Position numbers and translations under genes: made by a program
Origin: CAWAMD01 sp963783045
Lineage (GTDB): Bacteria > Actinomycetota > Nitriliruptoria > Nitriliruptorales > Nitriliruptoraceae
NCBI GenBank assembly: GCA_963783045.1
Contig: CAWAMD010000001.1
Span: forward strand, 1 to 64,000
Length of the DNA: 64,000 nucleotides
Reading direction: 5' to 3'
Shown: positions 8,200 to 16,521 of the stretch, one piece after another
How the letters are laid out: every line of letters starts with the position of its first letter
How positions within the stretch are numbered: position 1 is the first letter of the stretch
Notes under the pieces: model-generated
Told to the model about the DNA's origin: nothing
What the model saw: the letters and a program-made list of their open reading frames with translations, nothing else
Databases searched by the model: none

Positions 8200-9366
8200 A
8201 TGGATGTCGCGAGGCCGCTTCGGCTGCAGATGGGCGAGGCCGTACGGGCCGCGGCCGGCACGGTCGACGACATCGTCGTGGCGGCATCCGACGAGGTCGG
8301 GGTCGACGGCGGTCTGCTGGAGCCGTTTCTGAAGGCTGCGTTGGCGGCGACCGGCTCGGGACGGCGGCTGGAGGCGGCAGAGCTTGCTGCGTGCCGGCGG
8401 GTCGGTGCGGACGCGGCCGATCGGGGGTTCACGGCGGCGGCGACGATCGACCTGTACCTGTCGGCGGCCTGGCGGCTGTGGGAAGCGCTGACCGGTGCGG
8501 CGTCCGACGACGGAGGTTCGCTGGCGGCCTTGGGCACGGCCCTGTTTCGCGCCGCGGATGACGCGACCTCCGCGTTGGCCGAGGGGTTCGAGGACGCGCA
8601 GCGGCGCGCGATCCGTCGCGAGGAGGCGCTGCACCGGGAGTTCGTCGACGACCTGCTCAGCGGCCGGGTCATGGGCCCCCGCCAGGAGGATCGTGCAGCC
8701 CGGTTCGGGTTCGTGCTCTCCGGTCCCCATGTGGTGCTGGTCGTGGTGGACGCGTCGGGGCAGGAGCTGAGTCCCGGACGGGTGCGTCTGGAGGCGGAGC
8801 TCGCCCACCGGGTCGGCGCGAACGATGTGCTGGTCACGACGCGTAGTGGGCAGCTGGTGGTCGTGCTTCCAGGCTGGGTGCAGGAACCTGCGGCGACGGT
8901 GCGTGCGGTGCTGGGGGGCGACGGTTCGACGTGGCGGCTCGGCGTCGGACGGGTCCTGCGCGGCCCCGGGGGCGTCGCGCGGTCGTTCGAGCAGGCGCGC
9001 ACGGCCCTGCAGCTGGCGAGCCGTGCCCGGCTGCAGGTCGCCGACGCCCACTACGATCGGCTGGTCGCGTTGCGGCTCCTGACACACGACCAGCAGGGTG
9101 CCGAGGAGCTGGTGGACGCGGTGCTCGGCGGACTCGCAGAGGCGCGGGGCGGAGCCGAACCGCTGATCGACACGATCGAGGCGTACGTCGCCGCCGGTCT
9201 CAACGTCTCGGAGACGGCCCGGATCCTGCACGTGACCCCGCGTGGCGTGTCGCACCGGTTCGAGGTGATCGAGCGGCTGACCGGCTACTCGCCGCGCGAC
9301 CCCGAGGACCGCTTCACGCTCGAGCTGGCCGTGCGGACCCGACGGCTGCTGGCCGACGGCGGCTGA
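8200..9366 (+). CDS. PucR/CdaR-type transcriptional regulator
   Basis: The 388-residue regulator has the three-part layout of the PucR family. An N-terminal helical region (DVARPLRLQMGEAVRAAAG, DLYLSAAWRLWEAL) comes first. A central GGDEF-like domain follows, with GVGRVLRGPGGVARSFEQAR and TALQLASR. The C-terminal PucR helix-turn-helix is FEQA...IEAYVAAGLNVSETARILHV followed by TPRGVSHRFEVIERLTGYSP. ATG 8200 is preferred over an upstream in-frame ATG because GCGAGGGG lies just before it and the family match starts there. The target is unknown. Its position just upstream of two universal stress genes suggests, but does not show, that it controls them. Confidence 0.85.
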   Translation: MDVARPLRLQMGEAVRAAAGTVDDIVVAASDEVGVDGGLLEPFLKAALAATGSGRRLEAAELAACRRVGADAADRGFTAAATIDLYLSAAWRLWEALTGAASDDGGSLAALGTALFRAADDATSALAEGFEDAQRRAIRREEALHREFVDDLLSGRVMGPRQEDRAARFGFVLSGPHVVLVVVDASGQELSPGRVRLEAELAHRVGANDVLVTTRSGQLVVVLPGWVQEPAATVRAVLGGDGSTWRLGVGRVLRGPGGVARSFEQARTALQLASRARLQVADAHYDRLVALRLLTHDQQGAEELVDAVLGGLAEARGGAEPLIDTIEAYVAAGLNVSETARILHVTPRGVSHRFEVIERLTGYSPRDPEDRFTLELAVRTRRLLADGG

Positions 9367-9564
9367 TCCCAGACGGGCGGGCAGGCCCGACCTCGGGAGT
9401 CGTCAGGGTGGGTTCTGGCCGCAGGTGTGCCGCCGACCGCGCTGACCCCACCAGGTGCAGTTCCGGAAGTCAACGACCACCGCTGTCGTCGCAGATCGCC
9501 CCTGGCCGGCCGCCGCCCGGGGCGGGAACCTGGACGCAGACACCCTCGAGGAAGGAGACACCGC

Positions 9565-10251
9565 ATGCTCGCCGTCTCCGCCGCCACCCGTCTCGCCGTC
9601 TTCCTCCCTGTCTGGGTCGCGATCGGTCTGCTGGTCGCCTACGTCCTGCGTCGCCGCGGCCACGACCTGGTGTCGTGGGCCGTCCTCGGTGTTGCGTTCG
9701 GCCCCTTCACCATCCCGCTGGCCGTCCACCACACCCGCGAGCACCGCATCCGACGCCGCCGCGTGCTGTCCCCCGGCTCGACCGGCCCCGGCACCATCGA
9801 CCTGCTCGTCGGCTACGACGGCTCCCCCGAGGCCCGCGAGGTCCTCGACGAGCTCGTCCCACAGTGGGGGCCGTCGCTGCGACGACTGACCATCGCGATG
9901 GTCGCCAACCACGAAGCCGACCGCTGCGCCCCCGACGACCCGACCTTCGCCGCCTGCCGGCGGATCCTCGACGAGGCCCGCGCCGCGACCCGCGAGCACG
10001 CCCCGACGGCCGTCCTGCTGTTCGGCAACCCGGCCGACGCCCTGGCCGACTACGCCCGCGACCGCGGCTACGACCTCATCGCCGTGGGCCGACGGGGCCG
10101 CCACCGGGCCCGGCACCTGCTCGGCAGCACCGCCAGCGGGCTCATGACACGCAGCACCGTGCCGGTCGTCTTCCCGGGCCACCCCTCGGCCGGGCACCAG
10201 CCCGCCGATCTCGACGTCCGGTCCAGCCCACGGCCAGCAGGCACCGCATGA
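9565..10251 (+). CDS. Universal stress protein with N-terminal membrane anchor
   Basis: A hydrophobic N-terminus (LAVFLPVWVAIGLLVAYVLR, then WAVLGVAFGPFTIPLAVH) precedes a UspA domain from about residue 75. The domain starts with IDLLVGYDGSPEAREVLDEL and contains the nucleotide-binding end GYDLIAVGRRGRHRARHLLG followed by STASGLMTRSTVPVV. The G-x2-G-x9-G(S) pattern marks an ATP-binding type, although the first glycine is partly replaced (GRRGRHR). AAGGAG eight bases before the ATG fixes the start. The next gene begins inside its stop codon. The membrane anchor is unusual for the family and would place the stress domain at the inner face of the membrane. Confidence 0.8.
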   Translation: MLAVSAATRLAVFLPVWVAIGLLVAYVLRRRGHDLVSWAVLGVAFGPFTIPLAVHHTREHRIRRRRVLSPGSTGPGTIDLLVGYDGSPEAREVLDELVPQWGPSLRRLTIAMVANHEADRCAPDDPTFAACRRILDEARAATREHAPTAVLLFGNPADALADYARDRGYDLIAVGRRGRHRARHLLGSTASGLMTRSTVPVVFPGHPSAGHQPADLDVRSSPRPAGTA

Positions 10252-11096
10252 CCGGACTCAAGACACGACACGGCGAGCCACGTCAGCACCGGGCCGTCTC
10301 CTCGACGGAGCGAGCCGACGCGGCACCTCTGACCACCCGACTGCCCACCGCGGTCGTCGTGCCCCTCGACGGCTCGCCGCGCAGCCGTCAGGCCCTGCCA
10401 CTCGCCCACGCACTTGCCGACGCATTCCACGCCACGGTCGTCACCGTCACCGTCGACGACGGCCGCGATCGTCCCGCCGCCGACCTGACCCTGACGGGAA
10501 ACCCGGTCGAGGCGCTTCTCGACTACCTCGACACGCGGCCCGGCACGCTGCTGTGCATGAGCTCCCACGGGCGCACCGGACTGGGACGACGGCTCCTGGG
10601 CAGCGTCGCCGAGCAGCTCATCCACCACAGCCCCGCCCCCGTCGTCGTGACGGGCCCCCGCGCCCGACGTCTTGCCACACCACCACGCGCGTTCCTTGCC
10701 GGCCTGGCGTGGTCGCCGAGCCCCGACCGGCTCGTCGCTCTCCTCGCCTCCTGGGCACCGAGCCTTCATGCCGCCGTCGATCTCGTCTTCGTGCGCAGAC
10801 CGTCCGCAGCCGCGCTCTACACCGAACACGTCACCGGACACGGCCCCGCCGACCAACCCGACCTCGAACGGCATGCCCTCCGCCTGCTCGACCGCGGCCT
10901 CGACGTGAGGTCGGTCGTGCTCACCGCCTCCGACCCCGCCACCGCCCTGAACAACCACGCAGACCGACTCGCGGCCCCGGTCCTGGTCGCCGTCGACAGC
11001 CACCCCGGCGACCACGATCCCTCCCATCACGTCACCTCCCAGCTCATCCACATCGCCCGCTGGCCCGTGCTGGCCACGACTGGCAGGCAACCGTGA
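10248..11096 (+). CDS. Universal stress protein (tandem or degenerate second domain)
   Basis: A 282-residue UspA protein. The first domain runs from AVVVPLDGSPRSRQALPLAH to LLCMSSHGRTGLGRRLLG and SVAEQLIHHSPAPVVV, with an intact ATP-binding G-x2-G-x9-G-S motif. The remaining 130 residues (FLAGLAWSPSPDRLVALLAS ... SQLIHIARWPVLATT) follow the Usp fold but lack the glycine motif, so they probably form a degenerate second domain. The start overlaps the upstream stop (ATGA), making a two-gene operon with the membrane-anchored stress protein. No regulatory site is visible between them. Confidence 0.8.
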   Translation: MTGLKTRHGEPRQHRAVSSTERADAAPLTTRLPTAVVVPLDGSPRSRQALPLAHALADAFHATVVTVTVDDGRDRPAADLTLTGNPVEALLDYLDTRPGTLLCMSSHGRTGLGRRLLGSVAEQLIHHSPAPVVVTGPRARRLATPPRAFLAGLAWSPSPDRLVALLASWAPSLHAAVDLVFVRRPSAAALYTEHVTGHGPADQPDLERHALRLLDRGLDVRSVVLTASDPATALNNHADRLAAPVLVAVDSHPGDHDPSHHVTSQLIHIARWPVLATTGRQP

Positions 11097-11191
11097 GCCT
11101 GCGCCGGTCACCAGATCCTGACCACGTGCGCTCCCCGACCTGAACGACCGCTACGAGCACGCCCCGCCCACACCCGGATCCAGGAGGCGTC

Positions 11192-11881
11192 ATGCCCCTC
11201 GACGAACTGCGACACACGCTCAGCGACACCAGCGCAGCAATGGAAGCGCTGTCCCGCCGGCTGCAGGGTCGCCTGCAGCCGAGCGAGGACCAGCTGATCG
11301 GTCACGTGCGGACCACCATCCGACGCTTCGAGGAGGTCATCGACGCGCTGATCGCGTACGAGCTCGCTTCCGAGCCCGTCGACGCCCGTCCCGTCGAGCT
11401 GAACCATGTCGTCGCAGCCGCACTGGACACCCACGCGCACGAGCTGCAGGCATCCGACCGGTTCGACGTCGACCAGCTCCCCACCGTCCAGGGCGACAAG
11501 GCACTGCTGCTGGCGCTGTTCCGCGTGCTGGTGGAGAACGCCATCAAGTACCGGCATCCCCAACGTCCGCTGCGAGCCCGGATCCGGGTCGAGCCGACGA
11601 GCCGAGCGATGTGCCGCATCGTCACCGAGGACAACGGCATCGGTGTCGACCCCAGCCGAGCCGATGGCCTCTTCGAGATGTTCGAACGCGGCGACCCGCA
11701 CCGCTTTCCAGGTCAAGGTCTGGGATTGGCGGCCGCCCGACGGATCGCGGAAGCGCACTCCGGGACCGTCTCCGCCCAGCCGCTCCCGGAAGGAACAGCG
11801 ATCCACGTCGAGCTCCCCCTCGAGCCGGCGACGCGGTCGCCCGGGCCCGTCACCCACCGACTCGAACGCATCGGGAGCTGA
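11192..11881 (+). CDS. Truncated sensor-kinase-like ATPase lacking the phospho-accepting histidine
   Basis: The protein begins directly at the H-box and has no sensor or membrane domain. Where HisKA kinases have H-E-L-R-x-P-L it reads D-E-L-R-H-T-L, so the usual phospho-accepting histidine is aspartate. The HATPase domain looks intact: N box LVENAIKYRHPQ, G1 DNGIGVDPS, F box LFEMFERG and G2 GQGLGLAAARRIAEAHSGTV. An AGGAGGcgtc ribosome site is ideally placed, so the short form is probably real rather than a fragment. No response regulator is adjacent. It may be a pseudokinase acting on the neighbouring stress genes; the shifted histidine (RHT) might still serve. Confidence 0.7.
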   Translation: MPLDELRHTLSDTSAAMEALSRRLQGRLQPSEDQLIGHVRTTIRRFEEVIDALIAYELASEPVDARPVELNHVVAAALDTHAHELQASDRFDVDQLPTVQGDKALLLALFRVLVENAIKYRHPQRPLRARIRVEPTSRAMCRIVTEDNGIGVDPSRADGLFEMFERGDPHRFPGQGLGLAAARRIAEAHSGTVSAQPLPEGTAIHVELPLEPATRSPGPVTHRLERIGS

Positions 11882-12059
11882 CCAAACCCGGTCCACCACG
11901 CGGCCACCGCCGGAACAGGGAGCCCTTCCAGCTGCCGCAGCACGGGCGACCCAGCCGACACCGGATAGCGGCAGCCCCCGTTACGGGCCCTTCGCCTCTG
12001 CCTGCTCCAACGGGTCCGGCGTAGCGTGGAACTCAGCGTCCCTCACGGTGGAGCCGGGC

Positions 12060-13382
12060 ATGGGACATGCCACCGCCACCCCCGTCGCACCTGCCGATGC
12101 CACCTACGTCCGGTTGCAGCAGCGGCTCGACCGCATGCCCACCGGCGCACCGGATACCGAGCCCCTGCGACGCATCCTCCGGCTGCTGTTCACACCCGAG
12201 GAAGCCGAGCTGGCGGCGCAGATCCCGACCATGGCGTCGGTGTCGGCGCTGGCGGAGCGCCTCGGTCGTGACCGGGACGAGCTCGACCAGGTGCTGACGG
12301 GGATGGCCCGCAAGGGGCTCGTCCTCGATCTTCGCCACCGCGGCGAGCGCTGGGTGTCCCTCGCGCCCGTCGTCATCGGGTTCTTCGAGATGACGTTCAT
12401 GCGGGTGCGGGACGACGCCCCGATGGAGGAGCTCGCCCGGCTGTTCGACGAGTACCTCTTCGCCGATCCAGAGCACGTGTTCCCACACGCCGTCTTCCGC
12501 GGCAGCGTCCAGATCGGACGTTCCCTCGTGCGCGAAGAGACGCTCCCGGAGGATCCCGTCACCGAGGTGCTCGACTGGGAACGTGCCACGGAGATCGTGG
12601 CCGGCGCCACCTCGGTCGCTGTCTCGCTCTGCTCGTGCCGCTACCACTCGAGGCTGCTGGGACAGGGGTGCGACGCGCCACTACGCACCTGCCTGACCTT
12701 CGGTGGGGCGGCGGAGGCGATGGTCCGAACCGGCATCGCCGAGCCGCTGACGAACGACGAGGCGCTGGACGTCCTGACCGAGGCGAAGGCGGCAGGCCTG
12801 GCGCAGACCGCCGACAACGTCCAGCAGGGCATCACCTACCTCTGCAACTGCTGCGGCTGCTGCTGCGGGATGATGCAGGCGATCCGCCGGGCCGGCATCC
12901 ATGACGCGATCGTGTCGTCGAACTGGATCGCGGTGACCGACCACGACGAGTGCCGCGGGTGTCGCAGCGGCTGCGTCGAGGCCTGTCCCGCCGGCGCGGT
13001 CGCCCGGGTCGACAGCGAGGGCCAGGGACGCCGGAAGTACTGGTCCATCATCGACGAGGACCGCTGCCTCGGCTGCGGGGTCTGCGTCGACGCGTGCCGG
13101 TTCGGCGCCCGCACCATGGTCCCGCGCGAGCGGCGCGTGTTCACGCCGCTGACGACCTTCGACCGGATGGTCGCCATGGCTGTGGAACGCGGCAAGCTCG
13201 GGGACCTGCTGGTCGACACGCTGCCGGGTGCGGGCCCGCGGGCGGTCGCCCGTGTGCTGCAGGTGATCGAGCGCACGCCCCTGGCCGAGGCCGCCCGCGC
13301 CGTCGAGCCGCTGCGCTCGGTGTTCCTGCGCGGACTGCTGGCCGTGATGCACGCCGCTGCCCCCGACGGTCCCGTGTCCTGA
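12060..13382 (+). CDS. Iron-sulfur protein with winged-helix-like N-terminus and 4Fe-4S dicluster
   Basis: The 440-residue soluble protein has an N-terminal region (ILRLLFTPEEAELAAQIPTM followed by SVSALAERLGRDRDELDQVL) that looks like a helix-turn-helix. A middle cysteine-rich block follows: SLCSCRYHSRLLGQGCD and TYLCNCCGCCCGMMQAI. The C-terminus has two ferredoxin motifs, CRGCRSGCVEACP (one extra residue between the second and third cysteine) and CLGCGVCVDACRFGA. The layout suggests electron transfer or a redox sensor. A longer upstream frame exists, but ATG 12060 after GGTGGAG is where similarity starts. No partner oxidoreductase is adjacent. The name given by homology is usually only 4Fe-4S protein. 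Confidence 0.75.
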   Translation: MGHATATPVAPADATYVRLQQRLDRMPTGAPDTEPLRRILRLLFTPEEAELAAQIPTMASVSALAERLGRDRDELDQVLTGMARKGLVLDLRHRGERWVSLAPVVIGFFEMTFMRVRDDAPMEELARLFDEYLFADPEHVFPHAVFRGSVQIGRSLVREETLPEDPVTEVLDWERATEIVAGATSVAVSLCSCRYHSRLLGQGCDAPLRTCLTFGGAAEAMVRTGIAEPLTNDEALDVLTEAKAAGLAQTADNVQQGITYLCNCCGCCCGMMQAIRRAGIHDAIVSSNWIAVTDHDECRGCRSGCVEACPAGAVARVDSEGQGRRKYWSIIDEDRCLGCGVCVDACRFGARTMVPRERRVFTPLTTFDRMVAMAVERGKLGDLLVDTLPGAGPRAVARVLQVIERTPLAEAARAVEPLRSVFLRGLLAVMHAAAPDGPVS

Positions 13383-13452
13383 TCAGTTCGTGCCCCCACG
13401 TCAGACCGACCTGAGGGCGCCGGTGGTTGCTGAGTCCGTCGTCTCGCCGCGA

Positions 13453-13701
13453 TCAGCGGGGAGCGCCCAGCAGCGCAGCAACCTCCTTGGCGGAGGGGAC
13501 CCTGCCGACCGACACCACGGTGCCGTCGACGACCAGCCCGGGCGTCGACATGACGCCGTAGCGGGCGATGTCGGCGTAGTCGGTGATCTTGGTGACCGTC
13601 GCCTCGAGACCGAGATCGTCGACGGCCTGACGGGTGTTGGCCTCCAGGTTCTGGCAGTTGGGGCAGCCAGGACCGAGGATCTTGATGTCCAGAGCGGGCA
13701 T
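13453..13701 (-). CDS. Small thioredoxin-like redox protein
   Basis: Eighty-two residues with a minimal thioredoxin fold: LDIKILGPGCPNCQNLEANT carries a CPNC active site, then VTKITDYADIARYGVMSTPG has the cis-proline, then LVVDGTVVSVGRVPSAKEVA. This is the redox-active disulfide protein 2 family (TIGR00412). It lies 11 bp downstream of the permease gene on the same strand. ArsR-permease-thioredoxin is a known gene arrangement in metal and arsenic loci. Probable role: thiol-disulfide exchange that supports the permease or its substrate chemistry. Confidence 0.85.
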   Translation of the reverse strand: MPALDIKILGPGCPNCQNLEANTRQAVDDLGLEATVTKITDYADIARYGVMSTPGLVVDGTVVSVGRVPSAKEVAALLGAPR

Positions 13702-13712
13702 GGCGGCATCTC

Positions 13713-14783
13713 CTACAGGACGAGGTTGAACAGGAAGCCGACGGCGAGGATGCCGACGGCGACCACGCCGGCGAAGGTCGCGATCAGGCGTGGCTTGAGG
13801 ACGCGGCGGAGCAGGATCATCTCGGGGAGCGACAGCGCGACCACGGACATCATGAAAGCCAGGACGGTGCCCATCGGCAGCCCCTTGGCGTACAGGGCCT
13901 CGACCAGGGGCAGGATCCCGGCCGCGTTGGAGTACAGCGGGATGCCCAGCAGCGCCGCGACCGGGACCGCCAGCGGGTTGTCGGGGCCGGCCCAGCGGGC
14001 GAACAGGTCCTCGGGCACCCAGCCATGGATCACCGCGCCGAGGCCGACGCCGACGAGCAGGTAGGGCCAGATCTTGCCCAGGATGGTGCGGACCTCGAGC
14101 CGGGCGGTCGAGAACCGGTCGGCCCACGTCGGCCGCTGGTCGGGCAGCGGCCCGGCGGTCGCGGTGCCGGCCAGGTCGTAGACGAACGGCTCGACCCAGC
14201 CCTCGAGCCGCAGGCGGCCGAGAACGAACCCGGCGACGACCGCCAGGGCCAGACCGGCCCCCGCGTACAGGGCGGCGACCTGCCAGCCGAACAGTCCGTA
14301 CAGCAGCACGACCGCGACCTCGTTGACCATCGGCGACGCGATCAGGAAGGACAGCGTGACCCCCAGCGGGACGCCCGCTGACACGAAACCGATGAACGCG
14401 GGCACCGCCGAGCACGAGCAGAACGGGGTCGCGACCCCCAGACCGGCGGCGACCACGTTGCCGAGCCCCTCTCGGCGGCCACCGAGCAGCGCCCGGGTGC
14501 GCTCCAGCGTGATGAACGTCCGGGCCACCGCGACCACGAAGATGATCCCGGCCAGCAGCAGCGCGATCTTGACGGCGTCGTAGAGGAAGAAGTGGAGCGT
14601 CTCGCCCCATCGCGACCCTTCGGCCAGCCCGATCCAGCCGTACACGACCGTGTCCCACACCCGGCCGTTGACCGCATACGCGCCCCACCACGCCACCGCG
14701 GCCATCAGCACAGGCCACCCCGGCCGCGTCGCCACCGGCCGCTTCAGGCGGCCGGCCTCCCTGACAGCCGTCGGCACCGTCAT
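13713..14783 (-). CDS. Permease of the DUF318/ArsP-like family
   Basis: Integral membrane protein of 356 residues with about eight helices. The diagnostic motif of the SO_0444/ArsP permease family, TPFCSCSAVPAFIGF, is present, and its second-half counterpart is IPLYSNAAGILPLVEALYAKG. Helices include IALLLAGIIFVVAVARTFIT and VLAFMMSVVALSLPEMILL. Family members export organoarsenicals or other metalloid compounds, some with copper. The start overlaps the stop of the ArsR gene (ATGA), so regulator and transporter are co-translated. A long upstream in-frame extension lacks similarity and is ignored. The substrate is inferred from family only. Confidence 0.85.
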   Translation of the reverse strand: MTVPTAVREAGRLKRPVATRPGWPVLMAAVAWWGAYAVNGRVWDTVVYGWIGLAEGSRWGETLHFFLYDAVKIALLLAGIIFVVAVARTFITLERTRALLGGRREGLGNVVAAGLGVATPFCSCSAVPAFIGFVSAGVPLGVTLSFLIASPMVNEVAVVLLYGLFGWQVAALYAGAGLALAVVAGFVLGRLRLEGWVEPFVYDLAGTATAGPLPDQRPTWADRFSTARLEVRTILGKIWPYLLVGVGLGAVIHGWVPEDLFARWAGPDNPLAVPVAALLGIPLYSNAAGILPLVEALYAKGLPMGTVLAFMMSVVALSLPEMILLRRVLKPRLIATFAGVVAVGILAVGFLFNLVL

Positions 14784-15097
14784 CGGCCCACCGTCCCGAC
14801 GCCCGGCACCGCGGACCGAAGGCGCGCCAACGCCTCGGGCACCAGCGCATAGTCGACCCACCGGCCGCGCCTGGTGGCGCGGACGAGCCCGGCCTCCCGC
14901 AGCACCCTGAGGTGATACGACAGGACGTTGGCCGCCACACCCACCGCCTCGTTCACGTCGCACACGCACCGCGGCTCGCCCGAGAGGACCCGCAGGATCG
15001 CCAGCCGGGTCGGGTCCGACAGCGCCGCGAACCCATCGACCAGACTCCGGTCGATCGTTTCGGCATCCGTTGCTTCGAGAAGCGTCGAAGTGTTCAT
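14780..15097 (-). CDS. ArsR/SmtB-family winged-helix repressor
   Basis: The 105 residues form one ArsR domain: FAALSDPTRLAILRVLSGEP, the metal-binding-site motif CVCDVNEAVG (C-V-C-D as in ArsR-type repressors), the recognition helix ANVLSYHLRVLREAGLVRAT, and the beta wing RRGRWVDYALVPEAL. It is first in the operon with the permease and the thioredoxin-like protein, and it most likely represses that operon until a thiol-reactive metal or metalloid binds the two cysteines. The ATG at 15097 is chosen; a GTG or ATG slightly upstream is possible. Confidence 0.88.
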   Translation of the reverse strand: MNTSTLLEATDAETIDRSLVDGFAALSDPTRLAILRVLSGEPRCVCDVNEAVGVAANVLSYHLRVLREAGLVRATRRGRWVDYALVPEALARLRSAVPGVGTVGR

Positions 15098-15192
15098 GCC
15101 CCCATGGTCGGGCCGCGGTCGGCACGCCTCACGGGCCCACCGGCCCGAGACGCCGGGACGACCGGCCCCCTCGCTCGCCGACGACGGCCAGG

Positions 15193-16386
15193 TCAGGCTG
15201 CCGGCTCGATCCAGACGGGGCTGGAGTAGGCCTGCGTGGCACCGTCGCGGTCGGTGACGCGGACGAGGTAGTAGCGCTCCTCGTCGGTGACGGGCACCTC
15301 CACGACCAGCGTCCGGCCGGCAGCGCTGGCCACGACGGCCCCGCCGCCGGTGACGAGGTCGACCCGCCCGACCTCGCCGCCCTCGACACGCACGGCGACG
15401 GGCACGCTCGTGCCGCCGGGGCGTTGCAGGCGGGCGCCCATCGGTCGTCCGTCGGCGGAGACGTGGAGCCGGATCGTGTTGTCGAGCACGGCGTACATGC
15501 GCCGGGCCGCCATGGCCTCCTTCAGCGCAGCAGGCGAGCGGTCGGTGGCGAGCAGCACCGTCTTCGCATACTGCGGTCCGCCCCACTGGTCGGCGGTGTC
15601 GTGGCCCTTGTCCTCGGCGCCGACCGCGCCGAGGTGCCAGCCGCGGTCGAGGGCGTGGACGTACCAGCCCTCCGGCGGGCCGTCCGTGCCGTAGTCGTGG
15701 CTGCCGTTGAACGCCTCGATGCCGACGAACCGAGGGTCGGCTGCCGGGACGTAGGCGAAGTCGTTCCAGTTGAACGCCGGGTCGTCCTCGGACAGCTTCT
15801 TGGCGCCCGGGTGGTTGAAGGTCGCCAGCCCGTCGCCGCCCCCACCGAGCGTCGGGTCGGTGGTCAGCCACGTGTAGAAGGCGTCCATCGTGGCGTACCC
15901 GCCGTCCACCTTCGCGTTCGTGTCGTTGGCCGAGAAGTAGACGTTGATGTGCCCGAACCGGTCCGAGGACCACTCGAATCCGCGGAACGCGGTGAAGGTG
16001 GCGTCTGATGCCTCCCGGGCGTACTCCGCCGTGGCCGGCCACTTCCGGAAGGAGTTTGCGGGCCGCTCGTCGTCGGCGAGCGCGCAGCGTGGCAGGTCCT
16101 GGCCGAGGCAGTACTCGCTGAGCACGACCGGCAGGTCGGCGTTGTCCGAGTGTTCGCCCGATCCCATGAAGTCGAGCCCGAACTGCTTCCCCGAGGAGAA
16201 GTAGTCGACCGGCGTCGAGCCGGGCCAGCCGTCGGAGTAGCCGCTGTGCTCGTGCAGCGCACCGACGAGGTGCTGGTAGCCGTCCTCGGCGGCCATGGGA
16301 TCGCCTGCACCGGCCGGATGTGGGGCAGCGGCGACGCTGCCGAGGGCGATCATGGCGGCGAGCGCCGGGCGCAGGACGGACGGCAT
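15193..16386 (-). CDS. Secreted PHP-domain metal-dependent hydrolase
   Basis: A 397-residue exported protein. GGAGG sits seven bases before the ATG chosen here, ahead of a signal peptide (RPALAAMIALGSVAAAPHPA). The PHP metal ligands are visible as LHEHSGYSDG (HxH) and FMGSGEHSDN, and later LATFNHPGAKK and GVGAEDKGHD-like segments (HLGAVGAEDKGHDTAD). The C-terminal 100 residues form a beta-sandwich (VRVEGGEVGRVDLVTGGG, SSPVWIEPAA). The family is close to DUF3604 and CehA-like phosphoesterases. Substrate is unknown. It stands alone between the ArsR operon and a hairpin terminator. Confidence 0.75.
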   Translation of the reverse strand: MPSVLRPALAAMIALGSVAAAPHPAGAGDPMAAEDGYQHLVGALHEHSGYSDGWPGSTPVDYFSSGKQFGLDFMGSGEHSDNADLPVVLSEYCLGQDLPRCALADDERPANSFRKWPATAEYAREASDATFTAFRGFEWSSDRFGHINVYFSANDTNAKVDGGYATMDAFYTWLTTDPTLGGGGDGLATFNHPGAKKLSEDDPAFNWNDFAYVPAADPRFVGIEAFNGSHDYGTDGPPEGWYVHALDRGWHLGAVGAEDKGHDTADQWGGPQYAKTVLLATDRSPAALKEAMAARRMYAVLDNTIRLHVSADGRPMGARLQRPGGTSVPVAVRVEGGEVGRVDLVTGGGAVVASAAGRTLVVEVPVTDEERYYLVRVTDRDGATQAYSSPVWIEPAA

Positions 16387-16470
16387 GAGAACCTCCGGGA
16401 GTGGACGCGTCATGACAGGCAGTTCCACGGCGCCACACGTTCCACCTGCCCGGCCGGGCGCGTACGTGGA

Positions 16471-16500
16471 CGGAGGGGCGGCCGGGTGGCCGCCCCTCCG
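16471..16500 (-). terminator. Rho-independent-type hairpin after the small membrane protein gene
   Basis: A perfect 13-bp stem, CGGAGGGGCGGCC / GGCCGCCCCTCCG, encloses a GGGT loop. It lies 22 bp beyond the stop of the minus-strand gene that ends at 16522 and upstream of the PHP gene. There is no U-run, as is usual for GC-rich actinobacteria. It would also insulate the PHP gene from read-through. Confidence 0.75.
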
Positions 16501-16521
16501 GGAGGGGTGTGCGGGTGTGGG

